Source of the DNA: Nocardia sp. NBC_00403
GTDB taxonomy: Bacteria > Actinomycetota > Actinomycetes > Mycobacteriales > Mycobacteriaceae
DNA length: 64,000 bases
Assembly: GCF_036046055.1 (NCBI RefSeq)
Contig: NZ_CP107939.1
Location: 186,001-250,000, forward strand
Direction of reading: 5' to 3'
A program made the translations under genes and the position numbers. The notes beneath the pieces are model-generated. The model had not been told where the DNA came from and did not search any database. It saw only the letters and a program-made list of their open reading frames with translations. Shown piece by piece: positions 30,107 through 39,665 of the stretch (position 1 is the first letter of the stretch; each line of letters opens with the position of its first letter).

Positions 30107-31266
30107 CAACGACCTTGCGGACTTTGCCGATGCCGACCGGATCCCGGGTCGGCGATGTGCTGCCACATCTGCGTGAAGCATTGGAAGGGAACGGCCCCGC
30201 GTGGTTGCCGATCCCGACCAGCGATCGTCGCGAGGCCCAGCGCCTCAGCGACGCCCTCTCCCCCGGTGAGCCGATCGACGACGGCATCGCGCTCGTGGTG
30301 ACCACCTCGGGCACCACCGGGGTGCCGAAGGGCGCGATGCTCGGCGCGTCCGCGCTGCTTGCCAGCGGCGCGGCCACCCATGACCGGCTCGGTGGGCCGG
30401 GCAGTTGGCTGCTCGCCCTGCCGACGCACCACATCGCCGGTATCCAGGTGCTGCTGCGCAGCATCCAGGCAGGCACCGAACCCACCGTGCTCGACGTCTC
30501 GGGTGGTTTCCTGCCCGAAGCCTTGGCGGGCGCGGTCTCGAGCATGCGTGGACCACGCCGGTACACCGCATTGGTGCCGACCCAGCTGGTCAAGGCGCTC
30601 GACACACCCGCCGCCGCAGCCGCATTGGCCGAACTGGACGCGGTGCTCGTCGGCGGCGCGGCCACCCCGCTACCGCTCTACGAACGCGCGAAAGCTGCCG
30701 GTATCAACGTTGTTCGCACCTACGGCATGAGCGAGACCTGCGGTGGCTGCGTCTACGACGGGGTGCCGCTCACCGGCACCGAAGTGCGCATCGAGGACGG
30801 CAGGGTATTGCTCGGTGGAGCCATGATCGCCGCGGGCTACCGCAACCAACCCGATCATCCCGCGTTCGCCGAACCGGGTTGGTTCCGCACCGAAGACGCG
30901 GGGACCTTCGACGACGGCGTGCTCAGCATCAGCGGCCGGCTCGACGAGGCAATCACGACCGGCGGCCTGCTGGTGATACCGCAGGTAGTCGAGGCCGTGC
31001 TGGGGACGCATCCGTCGATCAGCGAATGCGTGGTGCTCGGACTGCCCGACGAACGACTGGGGCAGCGCGTCGCGGTGGTGGTAGTGCCTGCCGCGGGCGC
31101 GACGCCGACCCTGGAGGAATTGCGCGAGCACGTCGTGCGCGAGCTGGACTCCATCGCGGCCCCCCGGGAATTGGCGCTGCTCGACGAGCTACCGCTGATC
31201 GGCCCCGGCAAGCCCAACCGCACCGAACTACGCGCCTATCTGCTGGCCGAGTCGACGCGACAATAG
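30103..31266 (+). CDS. menE: o-succinylbenzoate-CoA ligase
   Basis: The 387-residue protein is an AMP-forming ligase with the P-loop TTSGTTGVPKGAM near residue 66, the A5 motif YGMSETCGG near 207, and the C-terminal GPGKPNRTEL catalytic Lys near 370. It is short, since the N-terminal domain is reduced, as in other actinobacterial MenE. It activates OSB with ATP and CoA to feed MenB. A GAGGTGGAG Shine-Dalgarno lies within the repeat that precedes the GTG. Confidence 0.92.
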   Translation: MTTTLRTLPMPTGSRVGDVLPHLREALEGNGPAWLPIPTSDRREAQRLSDALSPGEPIDDGIALVVTTSGTTGVPKGAMLGASALLASGAATHDRLGGPGSWLLALPTHHIAGIQVLLRSIQAGTEPTVLDVSGGFLPEALAGAVSSMRGPRRYTALVPTQLVKALDTPAAAAALAELDAVLVGGAATPLPLYERAKAAGINVVRTYGMSETCGGCVYDGVPLTGTEVRIEDGRVLLGGAMIAAGYRNQPDHPAFAEPGWFRTEDAGTFDDGVLSISGRLDEAITTGGLLVIPQVVEAVLGTHPSISECVVLGLPDERLGQRVAVVVVPAAGATPTLEELREHVVRELDSIAAPRELALLDELPLIGPGKPNRTELRAYLLAESTRQ

Positions 31267-31354
31267 GCTTACGACCTGCAGTGCCTGCCGCTGCAAGTGC
31301 GCGTGACACCGTCATGCAAGGGCCGTGCAAGATCGGCCCGCCACAGTTCTCCGC

Positions 31355-32344
31355 ATGACTTCTTTCGCACCAACTTCAGCGCTCGCCGTAGAGGCGGACG
31401 GCTTGGTCAAGGTGTTCGGGGAACAGCGCGCCGTCGACGGTGTGAGCCTGGCGGTTCCGCAGGGCTCGGTATACGGCGTGCTCGGACCGAACGGCGCAGG
31501 CAAGACCACCACCATCAAGATGCTGGCCACCCTGCTGCGGCCGGACGGCGGCAGCGCCCGCATCTTCGGCCGTGACGTCGTCGCCGAACCGACGGCCGTG
31601 CGTTCCCTCGTCGGTGTCACCGGCCAGTACGCCTCGGTCGACGAGGACCTGTCGGCCACCGAGAACCTGATCATCTTTTCCCGCCTGCTCGGTCTGGGCC
31701 GGATCGACTCGCGCCGCAAGGCCGCCGAACTGCTCGAGGAATTCGACCTCACCGAGGCGGCGAACAAGCCGCTGAAGAACTTCTCCGGCGGCATGCGCCG
31801 CCGCCTCGATCTGGCCGCCAGCCTGATCGCGACGCCGCCGCTGCTGTTCCTCGACGAGCCGACCACCGGCCTCGACCCGCGCACTCGCGCCCAGATGTGG
31901 GAGACCATTCGCCGGCTGGTTCGTGAGGGCGCGACGGTGCTGCTCACCACGCAGTACCTGGACGAGGCCGATCAGCTGGCCGACCGGATCGCCGTCATCG
32001 ACCACGGCAAAGTGATCGCCGACGGCACCGCCGACGAGCTCAAGGCCTCCGTCGGCGGCTCCTCGCTGCACCTGACCCTCATCGATCGGGCCCAGCTCGA
32101 GGAGGCTCGCCGCATCGTCGGTGATTTCCTCGGCGCCGAAGCCCTGATCACGCCGGAGGCCGGCAGGCTCACGGCGCCGCTCGAGGACGCGGGCATGACC
32201 GCCGATCTGCTGATTCGCCTGCGCGAGTGGGACATCGCGGTCGACGAGATCACCGTGAGCAAGCCGACCCTCGACGAGGTCTTCCTCACCATTACCGGCC
32301 ACCCGGCCGACGACGACAACGATTCCGAACGGAGCGCGGCATGA
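31355..32344 (+). CDS. ABC exporter ATP-binding protein, DrrA type (module 1)
   Basis: A 329-residue ATPase: Walker A GPNGAGKTTT near residue 42, Q-loop TGQYASVDEDLSATENL, signature FSGGMRRRLD, Walker B LLFLDEPTTG, and a DrrA-type C-terminal domain ending in KPTLDEVFLTITG. DrrA proteins power export of antibiotics or lipids by their partner membrane protein. Its stop overlaps the permease ATG by 4 nt. Three TGCAAG hexamers precede the gene. The convergent AfsR-type regulator downstream may belong with it. Confidence 0.93.
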   Translation: MTSFAPTSALAVEADGLVKVFGEQRAVDGVSLAVPQGSVYGVLGPNGAGKTTTIKMLATLLRPDGGSARIFGRDVVAEPTAVRSLVGVTGQYASVDEDLSATENLIIFSRLLGLGRIDSRRKAAELLEEFDLTEAANKPLKNFSGGMRRRLDLAASLIATPPLLFLDEPTTGLDPRTRAQMWETIRRLVREGATVLLTTQYLDEADQLADRIAVIDHGKVIADGTADELKASVGGSSLHLTLIDRAQLEEARRIVGDFLGAEALITPEAGRLTAPLEDAGMTADLLIRLREWDIAVDEITVSKPTLDEVFLTITGHPADDDNDSERSAA

Positions 32345-33186
32345 CCACCATCACCGAACCGAGCACGGCTGCTGCCGGGCGGCACGCGGCGCCACTCTCG
32401 ATCCCGGAGGCCAGCAACAAAATCGGCCTCCGGCAGACCGTGTCGACCTCGTTCACCATGGCCTACCGCGGCATTCTGAAGATCAAGCACAATCCCGAGC
32501 AACTGTTCGATGTGACCGTGCAGCCGATCCTGTTCACCGCGCTGTTCGCCTACATCTTCGGGGGCGCGATCTCCCACAACGTGCACGACTATCTGCCGAT
32601 CCTCATCCCCGGCATCCTGGTGCAGACGGTGATCCTGACCTCGGTGGTGACCGGCACCCAGCTGCGTGAGGACATGGACAAGGGCGTCTTCGACCGGTTC
32701 AAATCGCTGCCCATCGCACGTATTTCGGCACTGGCCGGCGCGTTGATCGCCGATATGGTGCGCTACGTTCTCGCGACCACCCTGACCATCCTCGTCGGCC
32801 TCTGCCTCGGCTACCGGCCCGAGGGCGGCGTGGTCGGCGTGGTGGTCGCGGGCTTGGTCATCGTGGTGTGCTCGTTCGCGGTCAGCTGGATCTGGGCGCT
32901 CGTCGGCGTCACCGGCAAGAGCGCCGCGGGCGTGCAGGGCATCTCGATGATGGTGATGTTCCCGCTGACCTTCATGTCGGGTGCGTTCGCTCAGGTGAGC
33001 ACCATGCCGGGCTGGCTGCAGGCGATCAATCACGCAAATCCGGTGTACTACATGGTGAATACGGCCCGGGCCTTGATGAACGGGAACGACTACGGCAGTG
33101 ACCTGGCCTGGTCGCTGCTCGGCTCGGTCGTCGTGATTGCGATCTTCGCCCCGCTGAGCATCAAGGCGTACATGCGCAGGGCGTGA
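32341..33186 (+). CDS. ABC exporter permease, DrrB type (module 1)
   Basis: A 281-residue ABC-2 membrane protein with six predicted helices (PILFTALFAYIFGGAI, GILVQTVILTSVVTG, YVLATTLTILVGLCLGY, VAGLVIVVCSFAVSWIWALVG, MMVMFPLTFMSGAFAQV, LLGSVVVIAIFAPLSI) and the conserved cytoplasmic DMDKGVFDRFKSLPI after helix 2. It pairs with the preceding ATPase by a 4-nt overlap (ATGA). A strong hairpin follows. The transported compound is unknown. Confidence 0.93.
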   Translation: MTTITEPSTAAAGRHAAPLSIPEASNKIGLRQTVSTSFTMAYRGILKIKHNPEQLFDVTVQPILFTALFAYIFGGAISHNVHDYLPILIPGILVQTVILTSVVTGTQLREDMDKGVFDRFKSLPIARISALAGALIADMVRYVLATTLTILVGLCLGYRPEGGVVGVVVAGLVIVVCSFAVSWIWALVGVTGKSAAGVQGISMMVMFPLTFMSGAFAQVSTMPGWLQAINHANPVYYMVNTARALMNGNDYGSDLAWSLLGSVVVIAIFAPLSIKAYMRRA

Positions 33187-33218
33187 GCGTCCGGCATCGC
33201 AGGCAATCATCCCCCGAA

Positions 33219-33265
33219 CCGAATGCCATGGTGAGAGACGCAAAGTCACTCACCATGGCATTCGG
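33219..33265. terminator. 17-bp-stem hairpin between exporter and regulator
   Basis: CCGAATGCCATGGTGAG and its exact reverse complement surround a 13-nt loop (33236-33248), followed by CTTTC. It lies between two convergent genes and can stop transcription from both sides. Confidence 0.85.
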
Positions 33266-33319
33266 CTTTCGTGTCGAGCGGTGCCCCTTCCGAGGTCGAT
33301 CATCGACCGGAGTGTGCGC

Positions 33320-36300
33320 TCAATCCGCGGCGACGCCCGACAATTCGCGCAGCAATTCGATGATTCGCTGCGCCGCGTCTTTGCGCCGCAGCGCCGCCGC
33401 CCGGGACAAGGCCGCGTCCAGTCGCTCGTCACCGATCACCTCTCGATGCAGCCGAATGTGGCGCCGCCATTCCATCGAGGGATAGTCCTGTCTGGCAACG
33501 ACCTTGGTGGCCAGCGCGAGCAGCTCCAGACCGCGGTCCGATTCTTCGCCGATGGCGAGGTGATACGAGCCGACCGCACAGCCGACCGCACCGATCTGCG
33601 GCAGATCGAAGAACTGTGGAAGACGGACCGCCGCGCTGCCCGCGAGCTCGTGCATCAATCCGGCCACCGCCGCCGCACGGCCGTGCAGGATATGGGCGTC
33701 GAGGACCCCACTGGCCAGCATCAATCCACCGGGTCCTGGTGCGAGCAAGTCCTCCGGCCAGCCGAGCAAGTCGAGCGCCCGGTGGAAGTGGCGCATCCCG
33801 GCGTCGATATCGCCCTCGGCGAGTTCGAGTTCCGCGACCCCGCCGACCACGGCCGCCAAACGCGGATTTCGCCGAATGGACGGGTCGTCGACCAGGGATC
33901 GAGAGGAGGAATCCGAATCCGCGGATCCGAGTGCGGAGTCCAGCACCTGCCGCGCCTGCCCCAGCCGCCCCGTGCCGATCAGCGAGATCGCGAGGTAGCT
34001 ACTCATTTCCAGCATTTCTTCGTGGGCGCGCAATTCCCGCAAGAGATCTGCTGCCCTACGGTAATACTGGACAGAATCGGCGTATTGCGCGGTCTGCCCG
34101 GCCAATTGCCCCAGATGCTGACTCACCATCGAGGTGCCCCACAGATCGCGGCCGTCCATGATTTTCAGGACCTTCAGCGCATCTCTGGTGGAGCCGTAGA
34201 CCAGTCCGGAATTCTCCTGCGCGTTCATCCGCATGATCAGCGCGGAGGCGCGGACATCGTCGTCGGGCGAACGCGCACCCTCGGCGAGCAGCCTGGCCAC
34301 GCCGGCGCCGGACGGATCCACACAGAGGAGCTCGCCGAGATATCGAATGCCCGCATTGAAATCGGTGCCGGTGCGCGCCAATCGGCGTGCGCGTGCTCGC
34401 ACGGTGGCAATCGGGCGCAGGTCGGTGCTCATGTACAACATGTGCAATGCAACCACCAAGTGGGCGAGCATCTGCAGATCGGCAACCGTACCGCGCACCG
34501 GCTGCTTTTCCGGCGGCAGCACCATGATCCTGCGCGCCCAACCCGTCAGCTCCATGTGCGCGCCGCGCATCACCCACAGCAACGCGACCACCGGGAACAC
34601 CCGGTACACGGTCCGTGAATCGCGGCGCTCGACCGCGTAACGCAGTACTGCGACCAGGTTGTCCAGGTCGGCCGCTACCGAAAGCACCGTGGGTACCTGC
34701 TCGCCTGCCCGATACCGATCGGCCGCGGCAACCGTGAAATCGCGGGCCCAGTGTGACATCCGGTGCATAACAAGCAAGCCCTCGTCGACTGCGCCCGGAA
34801 CACCCGCCACCGCTTCGGTTTTGGTGAGCGCGAGCTGTTCCTCACCGAATTCACGGACGGTCTCCAGCATGCGGTAGCGCGTGCCGACCACGCCGTCGTC
34901 GTCCTCGAGCACCGTGAGCAGCGACTGGCCGACCAAGCCGTCCACGGCGAGGGCGACATCGTCGACCTCGGGGCCGCCTGCCACCGTCTCGGCGGCCGCG
35001 AGTGTGAAACCGCCCGGCATCCGGCACATTCGGCGCAGGGTCACCTGCTGCGGTTCGTCGAGCAGGTTCCAACTCCAGGCGATCACCGCGTGCAGGGTTC
35101 GATGCCGGGCGGGTGAGGAACGATCCCCGCTGCGCAGCAGGGCGAAACGGTGCTCGAGCCTGGACTCGATCTCCTCCACGCTCATCGTGCGCACGCGAGC
35201 CGCGGCCAGCTCGATGGCGAGCGGCAAGCCGTCCAGCGTGCCACACAACCGGGCGACCGTCTCCGAATTCAGTCGCACCGCCGGTCGCACCGCACGGGCT
35301 CGCGCCATGAAGAGGTCGGTGGCGGGCGATCCGGCCGCATCGATCGCCAAGGGCGACAACGGATACACCGTCTCGGCGGTGATCGCGAGCGGCGCGCGGC
35401 TGGTAGTCAGCACGGTGAGCTGATCACAGCTGCCGACCAGGTCGGCGACAACCTCGGCGACCGCGTCGATCAGGTGCTCGCAGTTGTCCAGGATCAGCAG
35501 CATCGGACGGGCCGAGAGCGCGTCCCGAAGCCGTCTGCGCGCATCGACCGGCTGCCCAGGGCGCATGCGACCCGATTCCAGCACGACCTCACCCAAGCCG
35601 AGGGTGGTGCTGACCGCGCCTTCGATCTCCGAACGGGCATCGGCATCCGCGTCGGTGCGCACCGACGCGAGCTCCACCAGCACAACCGGCATGCCGTGCG
35701 CCACCCGAGCGCCCAATTCGTTGGCCACCCTGGTCTTTCCGGTGCCGCCGGGGCCGAGCACCGTGGTCACTCGCGACCGGCGCAGCAGTTCCTCGAGGGC
35801 ATCCAGGTCGGCGGCCCTGCCGAGCAGGGTGTTGGGTGCCGCACGCAGCCCGATCGCGGTCACCGCACTCGGGGCCGAACCGCCCGACCACACAGGCGAA
35901 TTTCGTCCGCTGGTGGCTGCCGGGTCGGTAGCCGCGCCCCGCGTCGGCTCGTCGAATACGGCACCGTTCACCGCGGCATCGCTGGGCGATCGCGGCGCGT
36001 GATCGGAGCGCGCGGCGAGACCGGGAACCGGGTCTCCGCGCAGGATCGCGGTATTCAGGTCGACGAGCGTAGGCCCCGGATCGGCGCCGAGTTCTTCGAC
36101 CAGCCGACCCCTGATGGACGCGAACACCTCCAGCGCCTCGTTCGACCGGCCGGCCGCGGCGAGCAGTTGCATCAACATCGCGTGCGCGGCCTCGTCCACA
36201 GGGTTGGCCGCGACCGTTCGACGGGTGATCGCCACCGCACCATCTAGGTCACCACCGGACACCAGGGCCGAGACCTCGACGGCCTCCAGGTCGGCGAATC

Positions 36301-36865
36301 GTTGTGCGGCCGCGGCACGCAGTTCGTCGGCCAACTCGCCTGCGGGCAGATCCGCACCGGGCTCGCCACGCCACAACGACCTGGCCCGCGCCACCGCGGC
36401 CAGGCACGCCGCGTGGTCTCCCTCGGCCTGCCGCCTGCGTGCCGTGCGCATCAAGTCATCGGCCAACGTCAGATCGACCTGATCGGCGCGCAGGATGAGC
36501 CGATAGCCCGCGGGCCCGATCTCCAGCGCACCGTCCGGCAGCGCCGACCGTAGCCGCGACACCTGGGTATGCAACGCGTTCATCGGCGCGCGCGGCGGCT
36601 GTTCGCCCCAGACATCGTCGATGAGGGCCTGCGCGCTGCGGCTGCGGCCGGGCCGCAGGGCCAGGGCAGCCAGCAACAGTCGCGACCTGGCGCCCGGCAG
36701 CGCCGCGAGCGCACCGTCCCTGCGTAGCGCGATTTCACCCAGCAGGGCCACCACGACCGATTCGCCTGCGGGCGTTGTCACAGTCCGACTTCGGCCGTCG
36801 GGGCCGTTCTGATCCGGAAACATTCCGTCGTCATCGTATGCGAGCAACGCCGACCAGGTCGTCAT
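33320..36865 (-). CDS. AfsR/SARP-type STAND regulator (BTAD domain, NB-ARC ATPase, TPR) (module 1)
   Basis: 1181 residues. An N-terminal OmpR-type DNA-binding domain (about 38-125, SRLLLAALALRPGRSRSAQA) is followed by a BTAD domain (to about 275, ending LVEELGADPGPTLVDLN). After a linker comes an ATPase with Walker A GPGGTGKTRV near 370, LLILDNCEHLID and TTSRAPL, and then a long helical, TPR-like region to the end. Proteins of this build activate secondary metabolism or efflux genes after nucleotide-driven assembly. It converges with the DrrAB-type pair. A clear paralogue lies at 43998-47156 in mirror orientation. The signal is unknown. Confidence 0.9.
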   Translation of the reverse strand: MTTWSALLAYDDDGMFPDQNGPDGRSRTVTTPAGESVVVALLGEIALRRDGALAALPGARSRLLLAALALRPGRSRSAQALIDDVWGEQPPRAPMNALHTQVSRLRSALPDGALEIGPAGYRLILRADQVDLTLADDLMRTARRRQAEGDHAACLAAVARARSLWRGEPGADLPAGELADELRAAAAQRFADLEAVEVSALVSGGDLDGAVAITRRTVAANPVDEAAHAMLMQLLAAAGRSNEALEVFASIRGRLVEELGADPGPTLVDLNTAILRGDPVPGLAARSDHAPRSPSDAAVNGAVFDEPTRGAATDPAATSGRNSPVWSGGSAPSAVTAIGLRAAPNTLLGRAADLDALEELLRRSRVTTVLGPGGTGKTRVANELGARVAHGMPVVLVELASVRTDADADARSEIEGAVSTTLGLGEVVLESGRMRPGQPVDARRRLRDALSARPMLLILDNCEHLIDAVAEVVADLVGSCDQLTVLTTSRAPLAITAETVYPLSPLAIDAAGSPATDLFMARARAVRPAVRLNSETVARLCGTLDGLPLAIELAAARVRTMSVEEIESRLEHRFALLRSGDRSSPARHRTLHAVIAWSWNLLDEPQQVTLRRMCRMPGGFTLAAAETVAGGPEVDDVALAVDGLVGQSLLTVLEDDDGVVGTRYRMLETVREFGEEQLALTKTEAVAGVPGAVDEGLLVMHRMSHWARDFTVAAADRYRAGEQVPTVLSVAADLDNLVAVLRYAVERRDSRTVYRVFPVVALLWVMRGAHMELTGWARRIMVLPPEKQPVRGTVADLQMLAHLVVALHMLYMSTDLRPIATVRARARRLARTGTDFNAGIRYLGELLCVDPSGAGVARLLAEGARSPDDDVRASALIMRMNAQENSGLVYGSTRDALKVLKIMDGRDLWGTSMVSQHLGQLAGQTAQYADSVQYYRRAADLLRELRAHEEMLEMSSYLAISLIGTGRLGQARQVLDSALGSADSDSSSRSLVDDPSIRRNPRLAAVVGGVAELELAEGDIDAGMRHFHRALDLLGWPEDLLAPGPGGLMLASGVLDAHILHGRAAAVAGLMHELAGSAAVRLPQFFDLPQIGAVGCAVGSYHLAIGEESDRGLELLALATKVVARQDYPSMEWRRHIRLHREVIGDERLDAALSRAAALRRKDAAQRIIELLRELSGVAAD

Positions 36866-36911
36866 GGTTTTTCGCCTCCATTCCGGCCGGTCGGTCGCCT
36901 ACGCTGAGCAC

Positions 36912-37367
36912 ATGGCTGAGTTCGAGGTAGTTCGGCAGGCCGTCATCACGGCCGAGCCGTCGCGTATTCACGGGCTGATCGACGATTTCCACGAGTGGAC
37001 GAAGTGGTCGCCGTGGGAGGACATCGATCCGCAATTGCAGCGGAGCTACACCGGGTCCGATGCCGGTGTCGGCGCCAAATACGCCTGGGACGGCAACCGC
37101 AAAGCCGGGCGCGGCGCCATGGAAATCACTTCCAGCGACGTTCGCGAAATCGACATCAGGCTGGCGTTCGAGAAGCCGTTCAAGGCCGTCAACCAGACCA
37201 CGTTCGAGCTGAATCCGGTCGAAAGCGGCACCGAGGTGGTGTGGCGGATGACCGGTCAGCGCCAAGGCCTGATGGGGCTGATCGGGAAGGTGTTTCCGAT
37301 CGACAACATGATCGGCAAGGACTTCGAGAAGGGTCTCGGCCGGCTGAAGGCGGTCGCCGAGGCGTAG
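36912..37367 (+). CDS. SRPBCC (polyketide-cyclase-like) protein
   Basis: A 151-residue single-domain helix-grip protein, MAEFEVVRQAVITAEPSRIH at the start, with DFHEWTKWSPWEDID typical of the polyketide-cyclase/dehydrase group, and a final long helix FEKGLGRLKAVAE. The cavity probably binds a hydrophobic ligand. The ATG at 36912 lies 8 nt after TACGCT, a likely -10 element for a leaderless message. It is divergent from the STAND regulator by 46 bp. Confidence 0.88.
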   Translation: MAEFEVVRQAVITAEPSRIHGLIDDFHEWTKWSPWEDIDPQLQRSYTGSDAGVGAKYAWDGNRKAGRGAMEITSSDVREIDIRLAFEKPFKAVNQTTFELNPVESGTEVVWRMTGQRQGLMGLIGKVFPIDNMIGKDFEKGLGRLKAVAEA

Positions 37368-37427
37368 GCGAACCGATCGCGCGGCGCTCGACGGACTCGG
37401 TGCGCTGGTACCTATTAGGCTGCGGGT

Positions 37428-38300
37428 ATGGCTACAGCAGCGCAATGGATCGAGGGCGCACGGCCCCGCACCCTGCCGAACGCGATCGCCCCTGTCATTG
37501 CCGGTACCGGCGCCGCCGCGTCCATCGATGGCGCGGTGTGGTGGAAAGCGATTCTCGCGCTGCTGGTTTCGCTGGCACTGATCATCGGCGTGAACTACGC
37601 CAACGACTACTCCGACGGCATCCGCGGCACCGATGACGTGCGGGTCGGCCCGCTGCGGCTGGTCGGGCAGAAGCTCGCCTCGCCCGCCGCGGTCCGCAAC
37701 GCCGCAATCATCAGTCTGGCCATCGGTGCGGTGTTCGGTCTGGTGCTCGTCGCGCTGTCGGCCTGGTGGCTGATTCTCGTCGGCGCCGCCTGCCTGGCGG
37801 GTGCGTGGTACTACACCGGCGGTAGCAAGCCCTACGGCTACAGCGGATTCGGCGAGATCGCGGTGTTCGTGTTCTTCGGTCTGATCGGTGTGCTCGGCAC
37901 CCAGTTCGTGCAGGCCGACCGGATCGACTGGGCCGGTGTGGTGCTCGCCGTCGCGGTCGGCTCGTTCTCCAGCGCGGTGCTGGTAGCGAACAACCTGCGC
38001 GATATCCCGACAGATACCGAATCCGGGAAGGTGACCCTTGCGGTCAAGCTGGGCGACCCGCGCACCCGCACCCTGCACCTGGCGATGCTGGCGATCCCGT
38101 TCCTCGCCACGCTGATCCTGGTGGCCAGGACACCGTGGGCGCTGGTCGGACTGGTCGCGATCCCGCTCGCGGTCCGCGCCAACGCGCCGGTGCGCTCCGG
38201 CAAGGGCGGGCTGGAACTCATTCCAGCCCTCCGCGATTCGGGCCTTGCACTGCTGGTCTGGTCCGCGGCGAGCGCGCTCGCCCTGGGGATTGCGGGCTGA
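37428..38300 (+). CDS. menA: 1,4-dihydroxy-2-naphthoate polyprenyltransferase
   Basis: A 290-residue membrane protein with about eight helices and the first Asp motif [14 protein letters not shown] near residue 56, plus the second, [13 protein letters not shown], near 186. It attaches the polyprenyl chain to DHNA, giving demethylmenaquinone for MenG. TAGGCT (37416-37421) lies 6 nt before the ATG, so the mRNA should be leaderless. The product of grcC1 may be its prenyl donor. Confidence 0.96.
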   Translation: MATAAQWIEGARPRTLPNAIAPVIAGTGAAASIDGAVWWKAILALLVSLALIIGVNYANDYSDGIRGTDDVRVGPLRLVGQKLASPAAVRNAAIISLAIGAVFGLVLVALSAWWLILVGAACLAGAWYYTGGSKPYGYSGFGEIAVFVFFGLIGVLGTQFVQADRIDWAGVVLAVAVGSFSSAVLVANNLRDIPTDTESGKVTLAVKLGDPRTRTLHLAMLAIPFLATLILVARTPWALVGLVAIPLAVRANAPVRSGKGGLELIPALRDSGLALLVWSAASALALGIAG

Positions 38301-38395
38301 GCGGAGCTCTAGCCTGCGCTCGGCCGAGCGCGAGGCCGCCGACGGGTCTCGTCCGGCGGTAGCCGTCGGTCGCCCCGAGATTTCAGCGCGGCGCG

Positions 38396-38779
38396 TTAGT
38401 CGTCGCCGTCGGGGACCAGGATTCCCAGCACCCAGTTGACCACCGAGATGATGACGCCGCCCCAGACGGCGGCCCAGAAGCCGTCGACGCGCAGACCGTA
38501 CTCGGTGGTTTCGGTGACCTTTGCGGTGAGCCACAGCATCAGTGCGTTGATCACCAGGAGGAACAGGCCGAGGGTGAGGATCACCAGCGGCAGCGACAGT
38601 AGTTTGACGATCGGCTTGACCAGTGCGTTTATCACGGTGAAGATCGCGGCGATCACCAGCACGGTGATGATCTTCTGCGTCGTACTGTTGTCGGGACTTA
38701 GGATCTCGATCTTGTCGACCCATGCCGCGGCCAGCCAGATGGCAACACCGTTGATGATCAACCGAATCAGAAGCTGCAT
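38396..38779 (-). CDS. Phage-holin superfamily IV membrane protein (YvlD-like)
   Basis: A 127-residue protein with four membrane helices (LLIRLIINGVAIWLAAAWV, IITVLVIAAIFTVINALV, LPLVILTLGLFLLVINALML, WAAVWGGVIISVVNWVLGIL) and the family motif NALVKPIVKLLSLPLVILTLG. The holin name is historical; most chromosomal members are envelope proteins of unknown role. It ends convergent with menA and is not part of a prophage here. Confidence 0.9.
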   Translation of the reverse strand: MQLLIRLIINGVAIWLAAAWVDKIEILSPDNSTTQKIITVLVIAAIFTVINALVKPIVKLLSLPLVILTLGLFLLVINALMLWLTAKVTETTEYGLRVDGFWAAVWGGVIISVVNWVLGILVPDGDD

Positions 38780-38856
38780 GGCCCAATGCTAGGCCCGGCG
38801 GGCGCGCGGGTGCTGCCCCACAACGCGAATTGTGGTGCCAGCACCCGCACACCGGG

Positions 38857-39441
38857 TCAGGCGGCACGATCGAGGAGGGCGAGCACCTTCGGTCGAAGTT
38901 CGGCGATCGCTCCGGAACCGCCGAGCAAACGGGTGGTAGTGGCATTGGGGGCACGCAGGATCCCGAGCAGCAGGTGCGTGGATTCGATGGTCTTGTCCTT
39001 GCGGGCGAGGGCTTCGCGCAGCGACAGCTCCACTACCTTCTTGGCGTCGCGAGCGAAGGGAATGTGCCCGAGGTTGCCGCCGCGACCCCAGCCGAACGGT
39101 CCGAGCCGCTGCTGCTCCGGCGTCACCCGGTCGAGCGCGTCCTCCCCGAAGTTGGCCTCCAGGCTTTCGCGCACCGCATCGAGGTCGATGCCGATGGAAC
39201 GCAACGCCTCGGCGTCCTCTTCGCCGAGCGGCTGACTCTTGTCCGGCTGCGCCAGGTTGCTGCGCACCCCATCGTGGGTGATGCCGGCCTCGGCCAGCAG
39301 TTCTTGTAACTCCTGCTCACCTTGCGACAGCACGCCGAGCAGCACATGCTCCACGTCGATGGTCGAGGACCGCAGCTCACGGGCGTCCTCCTGCGCCGTC
39401 ACGATGGCCGTTCGGGCCGCCCTACTGAACCGTTCGAACAT
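38857..39441 (-). CDS. Clp-N domain protein (ClpC2-like, C-terminal half)
   Basis: The 194-residue protein contains two Clp_N repeats: MFERFSRAARTAIVTAQEDA with HVLLGVLSQGEQE, and ARDAKKVVELSLREALARKD with STHLLLGILRA. It has no ATPase domain. It corresponds to the C-terminal part of mycobacterial ClpC2 (Rv2667), a Clp-N-only protein reported to bind ClpC1-targeting cyclic peptide antibiotics and to be autoregulated. Here the HTH part is a separate upstream gene whose TGA shares one base with this ATG (TGATG). Inferred role: decoy or sensor for Clp-targeting compounds. Confidence 0.85.
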   Translation of the reverse strand: MFERFSRAARTAIVTAQEDARELRSSTIDVEHVLLGVLSQGEQELQELLAEAGITHDGVRSNLAQPDKSQPLGEEDAEALRSIGIDLDAVRESLEANFGEDALDRVTPEQQRLGPFGWGRGGNLGHIPFARDAKKVVELSLREALARKDKTIESTHLLLGILRAPNATTTRLLGGSGAIAELRPKVLALLDRAA

Positions 39442-39662
39442 CAGCGATTTCCGCCTCTCCGAGAGTGTTTGTGATGGACCGCCTGCTTGCTGACCTCGAG
39501 CGCCTCCGCGATCTGCTGCCATGACCAGCCCTGTCCCCTGGCATTGGCCACTTGGATCGCTTCGAGACGTTCGAGCAGCCGACGTAGTGCGAGCACCGCG
39601 CGCAGCCCGACCTTGGGGTCGGGGCTGCCTGCGGCGGCCGCCAGTGTGGTTGCCTCAGTCAT
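39441..39662 (-). CDS. Small HTH protein (ClpC2-like, N-terminal half)
   Basis: A 73-residue protein with helical leader LRAVLALRRLLERLEAIQVA and a helix-turn-helix, GQGWSWQQIAEALEVSKQAV, that closely resembles the N-terminal HTH of Rv2667 (SWSDIGKSMGVTKQAAQKRF). It lies just upstream of the Clp-N gene with a TGATG junction. Two 16-18-bp AT-rich palindromes start 4 nt upstream of this ATG and are the likely autoregulatory operator. An in-frame ATG at 39686 would add 8 residues, reading through a palindrome; 39662 is preferred. Confidence 0.82.
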   Translation of the reverse strand: MTEATTLAAAAGSPDPKVGLRAVLALRRLLERLEAIQVANARGQGWSWQQIAEALEVSKQAVHHKHSRRGGNR

Positions 39663-39665
39663 GTC

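Noticed and set aside
38396..38779. Prophage remnant suggested by the holin-like protein
   Set aside because: The YvlD-type holin IV family is common in chromosomes; no other phage gene, attachment site or integrase is nearby.
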